9,998 bases of DNA from Synergistaceae bacterium (GCA_031271065.1 JAISWP010000097.1:1-9998); one strand, 5' to 3'. Counted from the first letter of the stretch, positions 1-7,320 are shown. The notes: generated from the sequence alone by a model not told the origin. Translations and numbers: made by a program.

Positions 1-653
1 AAACCGTCCGCCACGAGCTCCCGCTGACGCTTTATGTCGGCAAGGGGCACCACATGATGCCCGTGCGCCCATATCGGCATCCCCATAGACAGCTTCTTCC
101 TCATGATCAGGCGGAGATATCCCCCGTAAAGATCCTTTATCCCCACCACCACATAATTGGAACTCAAGATGTTCTGAAGGCTGAACGAATTTTTCGGAGA
201 CACCGTGGTGTACATCGTGTCGTATCGCTCCGCTATATAGTGCTCCATAGAATAATACGTCAAAAACTGCACGTTGTTGCCCCTGAACTCCCTGTCGACG
301 ATGCAGTGGTCCATGTAAGCCGTGCGCCGCGCCGCGTCCGGTTCTATGCCCATGTGTCCGAGCGTCTCGTTCACCCATCCGCCGTCCGTCATCAGGGCTC
401 TCATACATACCAGCCTGTTCTCGAACCAGACCCCCAGAGAGACGCCGTCGTCCCCCAGCAAACGCCGCATATCGTCCTCCGGGGTCTGGACAAATATCTC
501 CATGCTCAAGCCCCTGGTGACTCTGGCGTGCAATTTCAGAGCTTCGTCCAGGTCGTCCGGAGTCATGCGCCCCATTTCACACTTTACCACTTGAAATCGC
601 CCGCCGATGAGATGACGAAACAGGAACAATCCCCTTTTTCCGGTATTGCGCAT
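1..653 (-). CDS. GNAT-like N-acyltransferase, 3' end cut by window edge
   Basis: Reverse-strand frame open from an ATG at 653 to the window edge, giving 217 complete codons without a stop. The start is supported by a strong Shine-Dalgarno sequence (AGGGAGG, 8 nt before the ATG). The protein looks like a GCN5-related N-acetyltransferase. Around residues 117-130, 'CIVDREFRGNNVQ' resembles the acetyl-CoA-binding motif A (R/Q-x-x-G-x-G/A, with Asn in place of the usual second Gly). 'VSPKNSFSLQNIL' (about 151-163) resembles motif B, the 'V.P.N..S' segment common in this fold. The N-terminal half ('PDDLDEALKLHARV', 32-45) also fits a GNAT start. The substrate cannot be told. It lies 32 nt after recN and is probably the last visible gene of the xseB-recN operon. 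The fold call is fairly firm; the function is not known. Confidence 0.7.
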   Translation of the reverse strand, partial: MRNTGKRGLFLFRHLIGGRFQVVKCEMGRMTPDDLDEALKLHARVTRGLSMEIFVQTPEDDMRRLLGDDGVSLGVWFENRLVCMRALMTDGGWVNETLGHMGIEPDAARRTAYMDHCIVDREFRGNNVQFLTYYSMEHYIAERYDTMYTTVSPKNSFSLQNILSSNYVVVGIKDLYGGYLRLIMRKKLSMGMPIWAHGHHVVPLADIKRQRELVADG

Positions 654-685
654 ATCTCAAACCTCCCTTCGTCAAAGATATGTGT

Positions 686-2290
686 TCATCCTTCGAGAAG
701 CGCGCGGGCGTGTTCGATAGCTTCCCTGGTGTCGAAGCCGGCAAGCATTCGGGCTATCTCCCGCACTCTTTTATCCCCGGAAATCTCGTTTACCTCCGTC
801 TCGTCCCCGCTTCTCGTCACCGCGAAATGCTGGTCCGCCATCGCAGCTATCGCGGCCTCGTGGGTAATCAGTATGGTGCGGCTGTTTTTCGACAGATCCC
901 TGAGTTTTTCTCCGGCCAAAACGGCGGTCCTGCCGCCCAAGCCAGCTTCGACTTCGTCGAACACCAGGACCCGGGGCAGGCGGTCCGGCTCCATTGACGC
1001 CTGTATCGCGATCAGAATACGGCTCAATTCTCCCCCGGACGCCACTTTCCCCACCGGAAAGGGCGGAAGGGATTTCTGGCTCAGCATGAAAGCCGCGCTC
1101 TCCGCCCCTGTGGACCTGACCTTATCCAATTTATTGACGGACACTGAAAAAATAATATCATCCATCGCCAGATCGCGCAGCTGATCGTTCACCCGGCTTT
1201 CGAAAACCTCGGCGGATTTCTCGCGGAGAGCTCTCAGGTTCTTGGCGGCCAAGGCTGCCTCGCCCTTCAGGCGGGAAGCGAGAGCACTTTTTTCCTCCAG
1301 AGCGGAGGAAACCTCGCCCAGCCACCTGGAATCATCTTCCGCGCTCTTTATATAGCCGGTGAGCGATTCCGCCGAATCGAGCCCCGTCTCCCGTTTCAGT
1401 TTGCGCAGCAGGCCGAACCTCGCCTCCGCTTTATCGTGCATCGATTCCAGTTCCTCGCGCGGCATCATGCCGAGTTCTCTCTCGGCAGAGCTGAAAAGCT
1501 CCTGAAGTCTGGACAGCCCACCTTCGCCCAGCTCGTTCCAGCGATCGGCCAATCCCGGAGGCGCCGCCGAGTACAGATCCCTCAGAAGCGAAGCGAGCGT
1601 ATCGAGCAGGTCGTCCTCGCCGCCCCTCATACGGCCGACTATGTGCTCGTATCTGCCGGCTTCGGCCAGAGAGCGCTCGAGGGAAACCAGCTCCGCCCTC
1701 CACTCCTCCTCGCAGCCGGGATAAAGGCCCAGAGATTTTATGCGCCTCACCCGGTCGGGAGCTCCTTCGAGACGGGTTTCGACCTCCGTCCTGCGTTTTT
1801 TCATCTCCATGATCTCACGTTCGGCCGCAAGCATCCGCGGAAAGAGTTCGGCCAGCGTTTTCCTGCACGAGGCAAGCTCGTCCCCTCCGCACAGGTCGAC
1901 CAGTTCGAGCTGGCGCGACGGGTCCAGAAGGTTGAGCTGGGCGAACTGGCTCTGTATCTCTATCATGGAGGCCGAGCAGGACGCGAGCGTCCCGGCGGAG
2001 ACAAGTTCACCGTCTATCCAGCAGCGCCCCTTGCCCGAGCGGGACAGCAGCCGTCTGGTCACCGTCTCTCCGCCGTCCGGCAAAGACCAGAGCGCCGTCA
2101 CGTCCGTCTCGTCGCATCCGGCGTGTATGAACGACGCCGCGGCCCGTTTCCCGGAGATAAATTCGAAAGCGCGGACCAGGCTGCTCTTTCCGGCGCCGCT
2201 CTCCCCCGTTATAACGGTGAAACTGCCGGAGAAATCCAGCGCGGCCTGCGTGATACCTCCCATTCCCCTGACCTCGAGACGTTCTATCAT
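686..2290 (-). CDS. recN: DNA repair protein RecN (SMC-like ATPase)
   Basis: RecN is a cytoplasmic SMC-family ATPase acting early in recombinational repair of double-strand breaks. The 534 residues match the usual length of about 550. Visible motifs: Walker A GESGAGKSS (29-37); the RecN-specific 'GKGRCWIDGELV' block (86-97); 'LLDPSRQLELVD' (121-132); coiled-coil arms of charged residues roughly 140-370, with the family 'LLRKLKRETG' block at 294-303; ABC signature ASGGELSR (417-424); Walker B VLVFDEVEAGLGG (441-453); and switch His477 in 'LITHEAA'. Oddity: the segment that usually reads HGQHEHQ before 'LLDP' is 'IQSQFAQ' here (112-118). The ATG overlaps the nadK stop in an ATGA, so translation is probably coupled. 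A GGAG lies about 15 nt upstream, too far to be a good ribosome site on its own. The stop is TGA. Confidence 0.95.
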   Translation of the reverse strand: MIERLEVRGMGGITQAALDFSGSFTVITGESGAGKSSLVRAFEFISGKRAAASFIHAGCDETDVTALWSLPDGGETVTRRLLSRSGKGRCWIDGELVSAGTLASCSASMIEIQSQFAQLNLLDPSRQLELVDLCGGDELASCRKTLAELFPRMLAAEREIMEMKKRRTEVETRLEGAPDRVRRIKSLGLYPGCEEEWRAELVSLERSLAEAGRYEHIVGRMRGGEDDLLDTLASLLRDLYSAAPPGLADRWNELGEGGLSRLQELFSSAERELGMMPREELESMHDKAEARFGLLRKLKRETGLDSAESLTGYIKSAEDDSRWLGEVSSALEEKSALASRLKGEAALAAKNLRALREKSAEVFESRVNDQLRDLAMDDIIFSVSVNKLDKVRSTGAESAAFMLSQKSLPPFPVGKVASGGELSRILIAIQASMEPDRLPRVLVFDEVEAGLGGRTAVLAGEKLRDLSKNSRTILITHEAAIAAMADQHFAVTRSGDETEVNEISGDKRVREIARMLAGFDTREAIEHARALLEG

Positions 2291-3099
2291 GACCAGTTCA
2301 GCTTGCTCCTGAGCACGTCTATGTACGACCCGGCGCCTAGCTTTATCACGTCAATTTTTCTATCGGGGTCGGACGTTATCGACACGTCGTCTCCGGGAAG
2401 GAGTTCGGCGTCGTTCTGTCCGTCCCCGGAGAGTATCGCCCCGCACTGGGACGGTTCGAGCGTGATGGTGACGGTCTCGGTGTCCGGCGCTACGAGTGGC
2501 CGGGGATAGAGAGAATGAGGGCAGATGGGGGTGACTGATATACATCTCAGGCCGGGATGGACTATCGGGCCTCCAGCCGAGAGAGCGTACGCCGTCGAAC
2601 CGGTGGGGGTAGCCACTATTATGCCGTCCGCCAGGAAACTGTACAGCCTGTCACGCCCCAGTCTGGCCGTTATGGATATGGGGCGCGACACCAGACCCTT
2701 CACTATCATTATCTCGTTGAGCGCCCACACGCGCCCCGCAGGCCCGCCGTTCCGCGATATCTCGCCTCTGATCGGCACCATAGCGAACGTATCGTACCCG
2801 CCGCTCAGTATGCTCTTTACATCCCGGACGGCGTTCTGCGCTTCTCCGGAGGCGAGAAACCCTAGCCTCCCGGTATTTATCCCGAACACCGGTACGCCCG
2901 TGCCCATTATGGTCTTGGACGTCAAGAGAAATGTGCCGTCGCCGCCTATCGAAACCGCAAGTTCTATGCCCTCAGGGCGGTCTCGCGCGTCACATGAGGA
3001 AAATTCGACGTCCGCGTCCCCATAATCGGCGGAGCGTACCGCCTCCGCGACGGCGGCGCTTGGCTCCAGAGCATGATTAAAAAACAATCCCACCCGCAT
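2287..3099 (-). CDS. nadK: NAD kinase
   Basis: ATP- or polyphosphate-dependent NAD kinase that phosphorylates NAD to NADP in the cytoplasm. The 270 residues are slightly shorter than the typical 280-300. Diagnostic motifs: GGDGT (52-56) in the nucleotide-binding loop; 'FGINTGRLGFL' (72-82); the NE pair in 'ALNEIMI' (128-129); 'ADGIIVATPTGSTAYALSAGG' beginning at residue 157, the conserved substrate-binding core; 'TPICPHSLYPRPLV'; and 'SGDGQ' near the C-terminus. The ATG at 3099 is preceded by GAGGTGAT, a strong Shine-Dalgarno match that overlaps the tlyA stop 9 nt upstream. The end overlaps recN by 4 nt. NADPH made from its product is needed downstream in the MEP pathway (the IspC reductase step), a plausible but unproven reason for sitting beside dxs and ispA. 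Confidence 0.96.
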   Translation of the reverse strand: MRVGLFFNHALEPSAAVAEAVRSADYGDADVEFSSCDARDRPEGIELAVSIGGDGTFLLTSKTIMGTGVPVFGINTGRLGFLASGEAQNAVRDVKSILSGGYDTFAMVPIRGEISRNGGPAGRVWALNEIMIVKGLVSRPISITARLGRDRLYSFLADGIIVATPTGSTAYALSAGGPIVHPGLRCISVTPICPHSLYPRPLVAPDTETVTITLEPSQCGAILSGDGQNDAELLPGDDVSITSDPDRKIDVIKLGAGSYIDVLRSKLNWS

Positions 3100-3108
3100 T
3101 ACGGGACA

Positions 3109-3924
3109 TCACCTCAACTCCGCGTGAGCATCTCTCACCAGCGCCGCGAAATCTTCGTTCATTTCGACCTGACCGGCGTTTATATTTCGAGCGAGCAAAA
3201 AGATAAATTCGATGTTGCCTTCGGGCCCCCGTATCGGCGAAAAATCAGCGCCTTTCAGGATCAGGCCGCAGGAGCCGCGGAAATACGCGCGAAGGCTCTC
3301 AAGCACTTCCGTATGCAGGGCCGGGTCGCGGACGACTCCCTTGCCGACCCGGCCGCGCCCGGCTTCGAACTGCGGTTTCACCAGAGCTATTATAACCCCG
3401 CCGGGGGCGAGAAGCCGTTTGACATTGAGGATCAGCGTCCGCAGGGATATGAAAGACGCGTCCACCGTCACGATAGAGGAGAGCCACCCGATATCTTCCG
3501 AAGAGACCAGCCTCGCGTTGGTGCGCTCCATCACCTTTACCCTGGGATCGTTTCTGAGCTCCCAGGCGAGCTGTCCGTATCCCACATCCACCGAGGCCAC
3601 CCGGGCCGCCCCGTGTTCGAGAAGAACCTGCGTGAATCCCCCGGTGGCCGCCCCTATGTCCGCACAGTCGAGCCCGGAGGGATCGACTCCGAAAACGTCC
3701 AGGGCCTTCAGAAGTTTATGGGCCCCCCTGCTGACCCAGCGCTTCCCCGCCCTTTCCACCTCTATGGCGGCGTCCGCCCCGCACATGGAAGAGGGCTTAT
3801 CCCTGACAATTCCGGATACCCTGACGCCGCCTTCCCTTATGAGATCCGCCGCCTCTTTCCGGGACGACGCGAGACCTCGCCCGACAAGGAGTTTATCCAG
3901 CCTTTCCGGAGCCCGTCCCGCCAT
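3109..3924 (-). CDS. tlyA: TlyA-family rRNA 2'-O-methyltransferase (S4 + FtsJ domains)
   Basis: TlyA-family enzymes use SAM to methylate the ribose 2'-OH of cytidines in rRNA (16S and/or 23S). The 271 residues match the family. An N-terminal S4 RNA-binding domain ('RLDKLLVGRGLASSRKEA', residues 8-25) is followed by a short linker 'RWVSRGAHK' (62-70). A Rossmann-like FtsJ domain follows, with the SAM loop DIGAATGGFT (89-98) and 'VDVGYGQL' (112-119). Candidate catalytic residues of the K-D-K-E type are Lys70, Asp155 (TVDASF), Lys183 (VKPQFE) and Glu239 (GNIEF). The ATG has GGAGG six bases upstream, located inside the dxs coding sequence; the two genes overlap by 32 nt in different frames. Some family members were described as haemolysins, but the methyltransferase role is better supported here. 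Confidence 0.94.
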   Translation of the reverse strand: MAGRAPERLDKLLVGRGLASSRKEAADLIREGGVRVSGIVRDKPSSMCGADAAIEVERAGKRWVSRGAHKLLKALDVFGVDPSGLDCADIGAATGGFTQVLLEHGAARVASVDVGYGQLAWELRNDPRVKVMERTNARLVSSEDIGWLSSIVTVDASFISLRTLILNVKRLLAPGGVIIALVKPQFEAGRGRVGKGVVRDPALHTEVLESLRAYFRGSCGLILKGADFSPIRGPEGNIEFIFLLARNINAGQVEMNEDFAALVRDAHAELR

Positions 3925-5803
3925 AAAAATCCTCCGCCGCGGCCGCTATGTCCTCCGCTGTTATTCCGCTGTCCGCCAGCTGTTCGGCTCTCGCGGCGTG
4001 GGGCACATATCCCGGGGCCACGCCGATTCCCCTCACAGAGCAGGATCGTCCGGCCGACGCTCTGGCGGCTATGGCCTCGGACGCGCCGCCCTCTCTGTAG
4101 CCGTCCTCAGCCACGATCACCAGGGAATGAGAGCCCATAATATCGTCCATTGTCCCCCAATCTATCGGGGAGACGAATCTCAGGTCGACCACCGTGGGCT
4201 TGCCCGAGCCGCGCTTTTTGCAGAGATCGGCCGCTTCGAGGGCCATTTTGACAGTCGCTCCGATCCCCACGATACAGACCCCGCTGCCGCGCCTCAATAC
4301 CTCCGCCCTGCCCCAGGGACGGGGCGCGCCCGTTCTGCGGGACAAGGATTCGGGAGCTCTGCCCTTCGGATAACGTATCATCACGGGGACGTCTTTTTCC
4401 TGCCAAGAGCGCATCATGAACGCCAGGTCCGCCGTATCGCGCGGCGCGGCTATGACCAGGCCCGGTATGCTTCTGCCCCAGGCCATGTCGAGAAGTCCCT
4501 GATGCGTCTCCCCGTCCTCCCCGTTCAGACCGGCCCTGTCCACAGCCAGCAGGACCGGAAACCCCTGCATACATATATCGTGCACGACCTGGTCCATAGC
4601 CCTCTGAAGAAAAGTCGAATAGACGCAGACCACCGGTCTCATGCCCCCGGCCGCGAGGCCGGCGGCAAACGTGAGCATATGTCCCTCGGCTATGCCGACG
4701 TCGAAGTAACGGCTCGGGTATTCGCGTTTGAAGGCGCTGAGCTTCGTCCCTTCCTCCATAGCCGCGGTGAGGGCGACGATCCGTTCGTCGCCGGCGGCCA
4801 TCTCCATGAGGACGCCCGACACAGCCCCGCTCCAATCGGCTGGCCCGGCGTCCGGCGGCGTCCGGGGTTCGCCGTTCAGGACGGTGCCCGAACCGACCCC
4901 GTGAAAGAGGGAGGGAAGGCTTTCGGCCTCCGCGCAGCCCTTGCCCTTTTTCGTCACCGCATGTATCAGAAGCGGTTTCGGATACTGCTTGGAGAGTTCG
5001 AAAATCTCCGCGAGTTCGCCCGCGTTGTGCCCGTCGAAGGGCCCCCAGTAACTGACGCCCATGTCGAGGAATATGTTCGCCGGCAGGAGCAATGATTTGA
5101 GCTTGGTTTTGACGCGGGCCAGCCGGTTTTCCATCCTGTTTCCGTCCTGCATCGCCCTGCACTGATCCTTGATAAAACGCTTGAGCCTTCTGTACGGCGC
5201 GCTCACGGAGAGTTTGGCCAGATGTTCCGCAAGCCCTCCCACTCTGGGGCTGATGGACATCTTATTGTCGTTGAGCACGATGGTGATCTTCGTATCGCAC
5301 TCGAACACATTGTTCAGCGCCTCGAACGCGAGCCCGTTCAAAAGGGCGCCGTCGCCTATCACAGCCACGACCTCGTGTCCGAGGCCTTTCAGATCCCTCG
5401 CTTTCGCGAAGCCCAGGGCCGCGGAGATGGACGTGCTGCTGTGCCCGGTATCGAAAACATCGAACTGGCTTTCGCTCCTGCGGGGGAAGCCGGAGATCCC
5501 GCCCTTCCGGCGAAGGGTGCAAAACCTGTCCAGACGGTCCGTCAGTATCTTGTACGCGTATGCCTGATGCCCCACGTCGAATATTATCTTGTCCCTCTCG
5601 GGATTGAAGGTTCGAAGGAGCGCCGCGCAGAGTTCCACGGCCCCGAGAGAACCTCCGAGATGTCCGCCGTTTTTTAAGGTCACGTCGGTTATCAGTTCCC
5701 TTATCTCGCCGCAGAGCCTGGTCATCTCGCCGGGCGACAGCAGAGCCAGCCGCCTGTAGCTGCCAAGCGCGTCCAGGACCGAGGAGCCTTTCGGTATGCT
5801 CAT
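3893..5803 (-). CDS. dxs: 1-deoxy-D-xylulose-5-phosphate synthase
   Basis: Thiamine-diphosphate enzyme joining pyruvate and glyceraldehyde 3-phosphate to make DXP, the first step of the MEP isoprenoid pathway and also a thiamine/pyridoxal precursor. The 636 residues compare with about 620 in E. coli. Motifs in order: 'GGHLGGSLGAVEL' (46-58, His48 matching the conserved N-terminal His); 'DVGHQAYAYKILT'; 'GGISGFPRRSES'; ThDP/Mg motif 'GDGALLNGLAFEALNN'; 'LNDNKMSIS'; 'YWGPFDGHN'; catalytic Glu in 'VGIAEGHMLTFAAG'; 'YSTFLQRAMDQVVHD'; 'DRAGLNGEDGETHQG' with its conserved His; and a C-terminal transketolase domain. I chose ATG 5803 over the in-frame GTG at 5806 because AGGAG lies 6 nt before the ATG but only 3 nt before the GTG. 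The ATG shares one base with the ispA stop (TGATG). The stop is TAA. Confidence 0.97.
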   Translation of the reverse strand: MSIPKGSSVLDALGSYRRLALLSPGEMTRLCGEIRELITDVTLKNGGHLGGSLGAVELCAALLRTFNPERDKIIFDVGHQAYAYKILTDRLDRFCTLRRKGGISGFPRRSESQFDVFDTGHSSTSISAALGFAKARDLKGLGHEVVAVIGDGALLNGLAFEALNNVFECDTKITIVLNDNKMSISPRVGGLAEHLAKLSVSAPYRRLKRFIKDQCRAMQDGNRMENRLARVKTKLKSLLLPANIFLDMGVSYWGPFDGHNAGELAEIFELSKQYPKPLLIHAVTKKGKGCAEAESLPSLFHGVGSGTVLNGEPRTPPDAGPADWSGAVSGVLMEMAAGDERIVALTAAMEEGTKLSAFKREYPSRYFDVGIAEGHMLTFAAGLAAGGMRPVVCVYSTFLQRAMDQVVHDICMQGFPVLLAVDRAGLNGEDGETHQGLLDMAWGRSIPGLVIAAPRDTADLAFMMRSWQEKDVPVMIRYPKGRAPESLSRRTGAPRPWGRAEVLRRGSGVCIVGIGATVKMALEAADLCKKRGSGKPTVVDLRFVSPIDWGTMDDIMGSHSLVIVAEDGYREGGASEAIAARASAGRSCSVRGIGVAPGYVPHAARAEQLADSGITAEDIAAAAEDFYGGTGSGKAG

Positions 5804-6711
5804 CACCTGCTCCTGCCGCCTAGGGACACGGCGAGGTCTATCAGCAGATCCCCTTCCGGGAACAGAGGCGACAGAGACTCGGCGGCCATAAGTGACTCCC
5901 TCTCCGCGAAACGCCGCGCGCCGTCCAGTCCGTAAGACGAAACGTACGTCATCTTTTCCTGGGCCGAATCCTTGTTTGGCGTCTTGCCCAGGTCCTGCGC
6001 GCTGCCGGTCACGTCAAGGATGTCGTCTGCTATCTGGAAAGCCAGTCCGAGATGCGTCCCGTAAGAATCGTAGCAGCTCACTGCCCTTTCGTCCGCTCCT
6101 CCGAGTATGGCGCCGGAGAGAACCGAGGCCCTTATAAGCGCCGCCGTCTTGGTCTCGGCGATACGCCAGACAAAATCTCCCCCGGGATCCCCGCCGGCGG
6201 AATCAATGTCCAGCGCCTGCCCGCCGCACATTCCCGCCGGGCCGGAGGCTTCGCTCAGGCACGCCGCCGCGAGGGCGGCGCTGTGAGCCGTCAGTCCGTT
6301 CGACAGAAGACCCGAGAGGGCGTGCCCGAACGACCAGATCATGAGGGCGTCACCGGCCAGGACCGCCATACCCTCGCCGAAAACCACGTGATTCGAGGGC
6401 CTGCCCCGTCTCAGGCCGTCATCGTCCATGCAGGGCAGATCGTCGTGAATCAGAGAAGCCGTGTGGATCATCTCTATGGCGGCCGCCATTGGCAGGACCA
6501 GTTCAGGAGAAATTCCGCAGCGTTCCGAGACCGCCATGCAAAGGGCAGGGCGAAGCCTCTTTCCCCCGGCTGTGAGCGAATAGGACATCGCCTCCGCCAG
6601 ACGCGCGGGTATTTTTTCGGGCATAGAGCCGCACAGCTTCGACAGATACGCCTCGAATCTCTTAGAATACGCGGAACTGAGAATAAAGAGGGCGTCGGGG
6701 GTATCGTTCAC
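5803..6711 (-). CDS. ispA: Polyprenyl diphosphate synthase, IspA family (FPP or GGPP synthase)
   Basis: Trans-prenyltransferase that condenses IPP with allylic diphosphates in the cytoplasm. With the GTG start at 6711 it has 302 residues, normal for IspA. Motifs: GGKRLRP (49-55); first Asp-rich motif DDLPCMD (90-96, type II with the two-residue insertion); RRGRP (101-105); GGQALD (163-168); second Asp-rich motif 'FQIADDILD' (225-233); and 'LGKTPNKD' (241-248). The frame is open further upstream, but the GTG forms a GTGA overlap with the xseB stop, has GGAGG 10 nt before it, and gives the usual family N-terminus. The fifth residue before the first Asp motif is Ala85, where short-chain FPP synthases usually carry an aromatic residue, so the product could be longer than C15. 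It works in series with dxs next door. Confidence 0.93.
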   Translation of the reverse strand: MNDTPDALFILSSAYSKRFEAYLSKLCGSMPEKIPARLAEAMSYSLTAGGKRLRPALCMAVSERCGISPELVLPMAAAIEMIHTASLIHDDLPCMDDDGLRRGRPSNHVVFGEGMAVLAGDALMIWSFGHALSGLLSNGLTAHSAALAAACLSEASGPAGMCGGQALDIDSAGGDPGGDFVWRIAETKTAALIRASVLSGAILGGADERAVSCYDSYGTHLGLAFQIADDILDVTGSAQDLGKTPNKDSAQEKMTYVSSYGLDGARRFAERESLMAAESLSPLFPEGDLLIDLAVSLGGRSR

Positions 6712-6938
6712 TCGGCGGATTCCTCCGGGACCGCGCCGGCGTCCATCGGTATTTCCGTGACTCCGTCGCTCATGAGCAGGGTCACTCTGCGCTTTGCGTT
6801 CTCCAGATAGTCCCTGCACGCTTTTATCAGCTTCACGCCTTCCTCGAACAGGGCGAGCGATTTTTCCATGCCCACGCCGCCCGACTCAAACTCCCCGATT
6901 ATCTCCTGAAGTCTGTCCATATCGTCGGTAAAACTCAT
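6708..6938 (-). CDS. xseB: Exodeoxyribonuclease VII small subunit
   Basis: Small helical subunit of exonuclease VII, which binds the large subunit XseA; the complex degrades single-stranded DNA to oligonucleotides. The start at 6938 gives 76 residues, close to the 80 of E. coli. Family features: 'DDMDRLQEIIGEFESGGVGM' beginning at residue 5, then 'EKSLALFEEGVKLIKACRDYL' from 25 (the 'SL..FE.G..L...C...L' pattern) and 'AKRRVTLL' (48-55). AAGGAAG lies about 8 nt before this ATG; a more upstream in-frame ATG at 7004 would add 22 unrelated residues, start upstream of the predicted transcription start, and is not supported. It is the first gene of the operon and overlaps ispA by 4 nt. The large subunit xseA, often directly upstream, is not here. 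Confidence 0.9.
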   Translation of the reverse strand: MSFTDDMDRLQEIIGEFESGGVGMEKSLALFEEGVKLIKACRDYLENAKRRVTLLMSDGVTEIPMDAGAVPEESAE

Positions 6939-6972
6939 ATACGGCTCTTCCTTTCGAAATATTTCTGAGTTT

Positions 6973-7001
6973 AGTATAACAGAATCAATTGCGTTAAAAC
7001 A
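6973..7001 (-). promoter_or_regulatory. Predicted promoter of the xseB-ispA-dxs-tlyA-nadK-recN operon
   Basis: On the minus strand there is an extended -10 element, TGT-TATACT (TG at 6981-6980, hexamer 6978-6973). A weak -35 candidate TGTTTT lies at 7001-6996 with a 17-nt spacer. The region is clearly AT-rich against its GC-rich surroundings. Transcription would begin near 6966, giving a leader of about 28 nt before the xseB ATG. This is a sequence call only. Confidence 0.6.
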
Positions 7002-7038
7002 CATTAAAAATCCAGTTCATGAAAAAGCGGGGCATGTA

Positions 7039-7067
7039 TTCCCAAATAAATAATTCCGTGGTAAAAT
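7039..7067 (+). promoter_or_regulatory. Predicted rpmB promoter
   Basis: The -35 candidate TTCCCA (7039-7044, 4 of 6 consensus bases) is followed, after a 17-nt spacer, by TAAAAT (7062-7067), which is preceded by TGG and so forms an extended -10. The predicted start near 7074 gives a leader of about 50 nt before rpmB. It diverges from the xseB promoter, with the two -35 regions about 40 bp apart. Confidence 0.6.
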
Positions 7068-7095
7068 CCCTCAGTTATGTGACTTTTTCTGAGCA

Positions 7096-7116
7096 TTGCC
7101 GCTCTCGGCAAGGAGG
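7096..7116 (+). promoter_or_regulatory. Leader hairpin abutting the rpmB Shine-Dalgarno sequence
   Basis: TTGCCG (7096-7101) and CGGCAA (7106-7111) form a perfect 6-bp stem with a CTCT loop. The last A of the stem is followed immediately by GGAGG (7112-7116), the core of a strong ribosome binding site 9 nt before the rpmB ATG. A hairpin touching the ribosome site could affect translation initiation. No ligand or protein partner can be inferred. Confidence 0.45.
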
Positions 7117-7125
7117 TAGTGAGGA

Positions 7126-7320
7126 ATGTCCAAGCATTGCGACTGCTGCGGCAGGGGACCGACCACCGGGAACGCCGTCAGTCACTCGAATCGCCGCACA
7201 AGGCGCCGCTGGCTCATAAACTTGAGAAGCGTCATGGTGGACGTCGGCGGCGGAGAGTCGAAACGGTTCAAGATCTGCACCAAGTGCCTTCGTTCCGGTA
7301 AGGTCAAGAGAGCGGCCTGA
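7126..7320 (+). CDS. rpmB: 50S ribosomal protein L28 (bL28), zinc-binding C+ form
   Basis: Ribosomal protein bL28 of the large subunit. The 64 residues are typical for the short form. The N-terminus 'MSKHCDCCGRGPTTGNAVSHS' begins at 7126, followed by the basic 'NRRTRRRWLINLR' segment. Two CxxC pairs, Cys5/Cys8 and Cys51/Cys54 ('CTKC'), make the four-cysteine (C+) version expected to bind zinc; Cys7 is an extra cysteine. The start is set by AAGGAGG ending 9 nt before the ATG. It stands alone on the plus strand with its own promoter and terminator, the only plus-strand gene in the window. In organisms carrying both C+ and C- paralogues, the C- copy is Zur-regulated; no second copy is visible here. 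Confidence 0.96.
   Translation: MSKHCDCCGRGPTTGNAVSHSNRRTRRRWLINLRSVMVDVGGGESKRFKICTKCLRSGKVKRAA

Noticed and set aside
54..1184. A 376-codon plus-strand open frame opposite the GNAT and recN genes
   Set aside because: It spans the antisense of two real genes and their gap, has no ribosome site or family motif, and shows low-complexity basic composition.
3212..5095. A 627-codon open frame on the plus strand opposite dxs and tlyA
   Set aside because: It lies entirely antisense to two proteins with clear family motifs, and its translation is Arg/Pro/Ser/His-rich with no recognisable domain. Long antisense frames are expected opposite GC-rich genes.
6712..6819. A longer N-terminus for the IspA-family protein, from 6819
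   Set aside because: The 36 extra residues are Arg/Gly/Ser-rich, unlike the family, and lie within xseB. The GTG at 6711 gives the normal length, a GTGA overlap and a ribosome site.
6939..7004. A longer XseB starting at 7004
   Set aside because: The 22 added residues do not match the family and would be translated from upstream of the predicted transcription start. The ATG at 6938 has a proper Shine-Dalgarno sequence.
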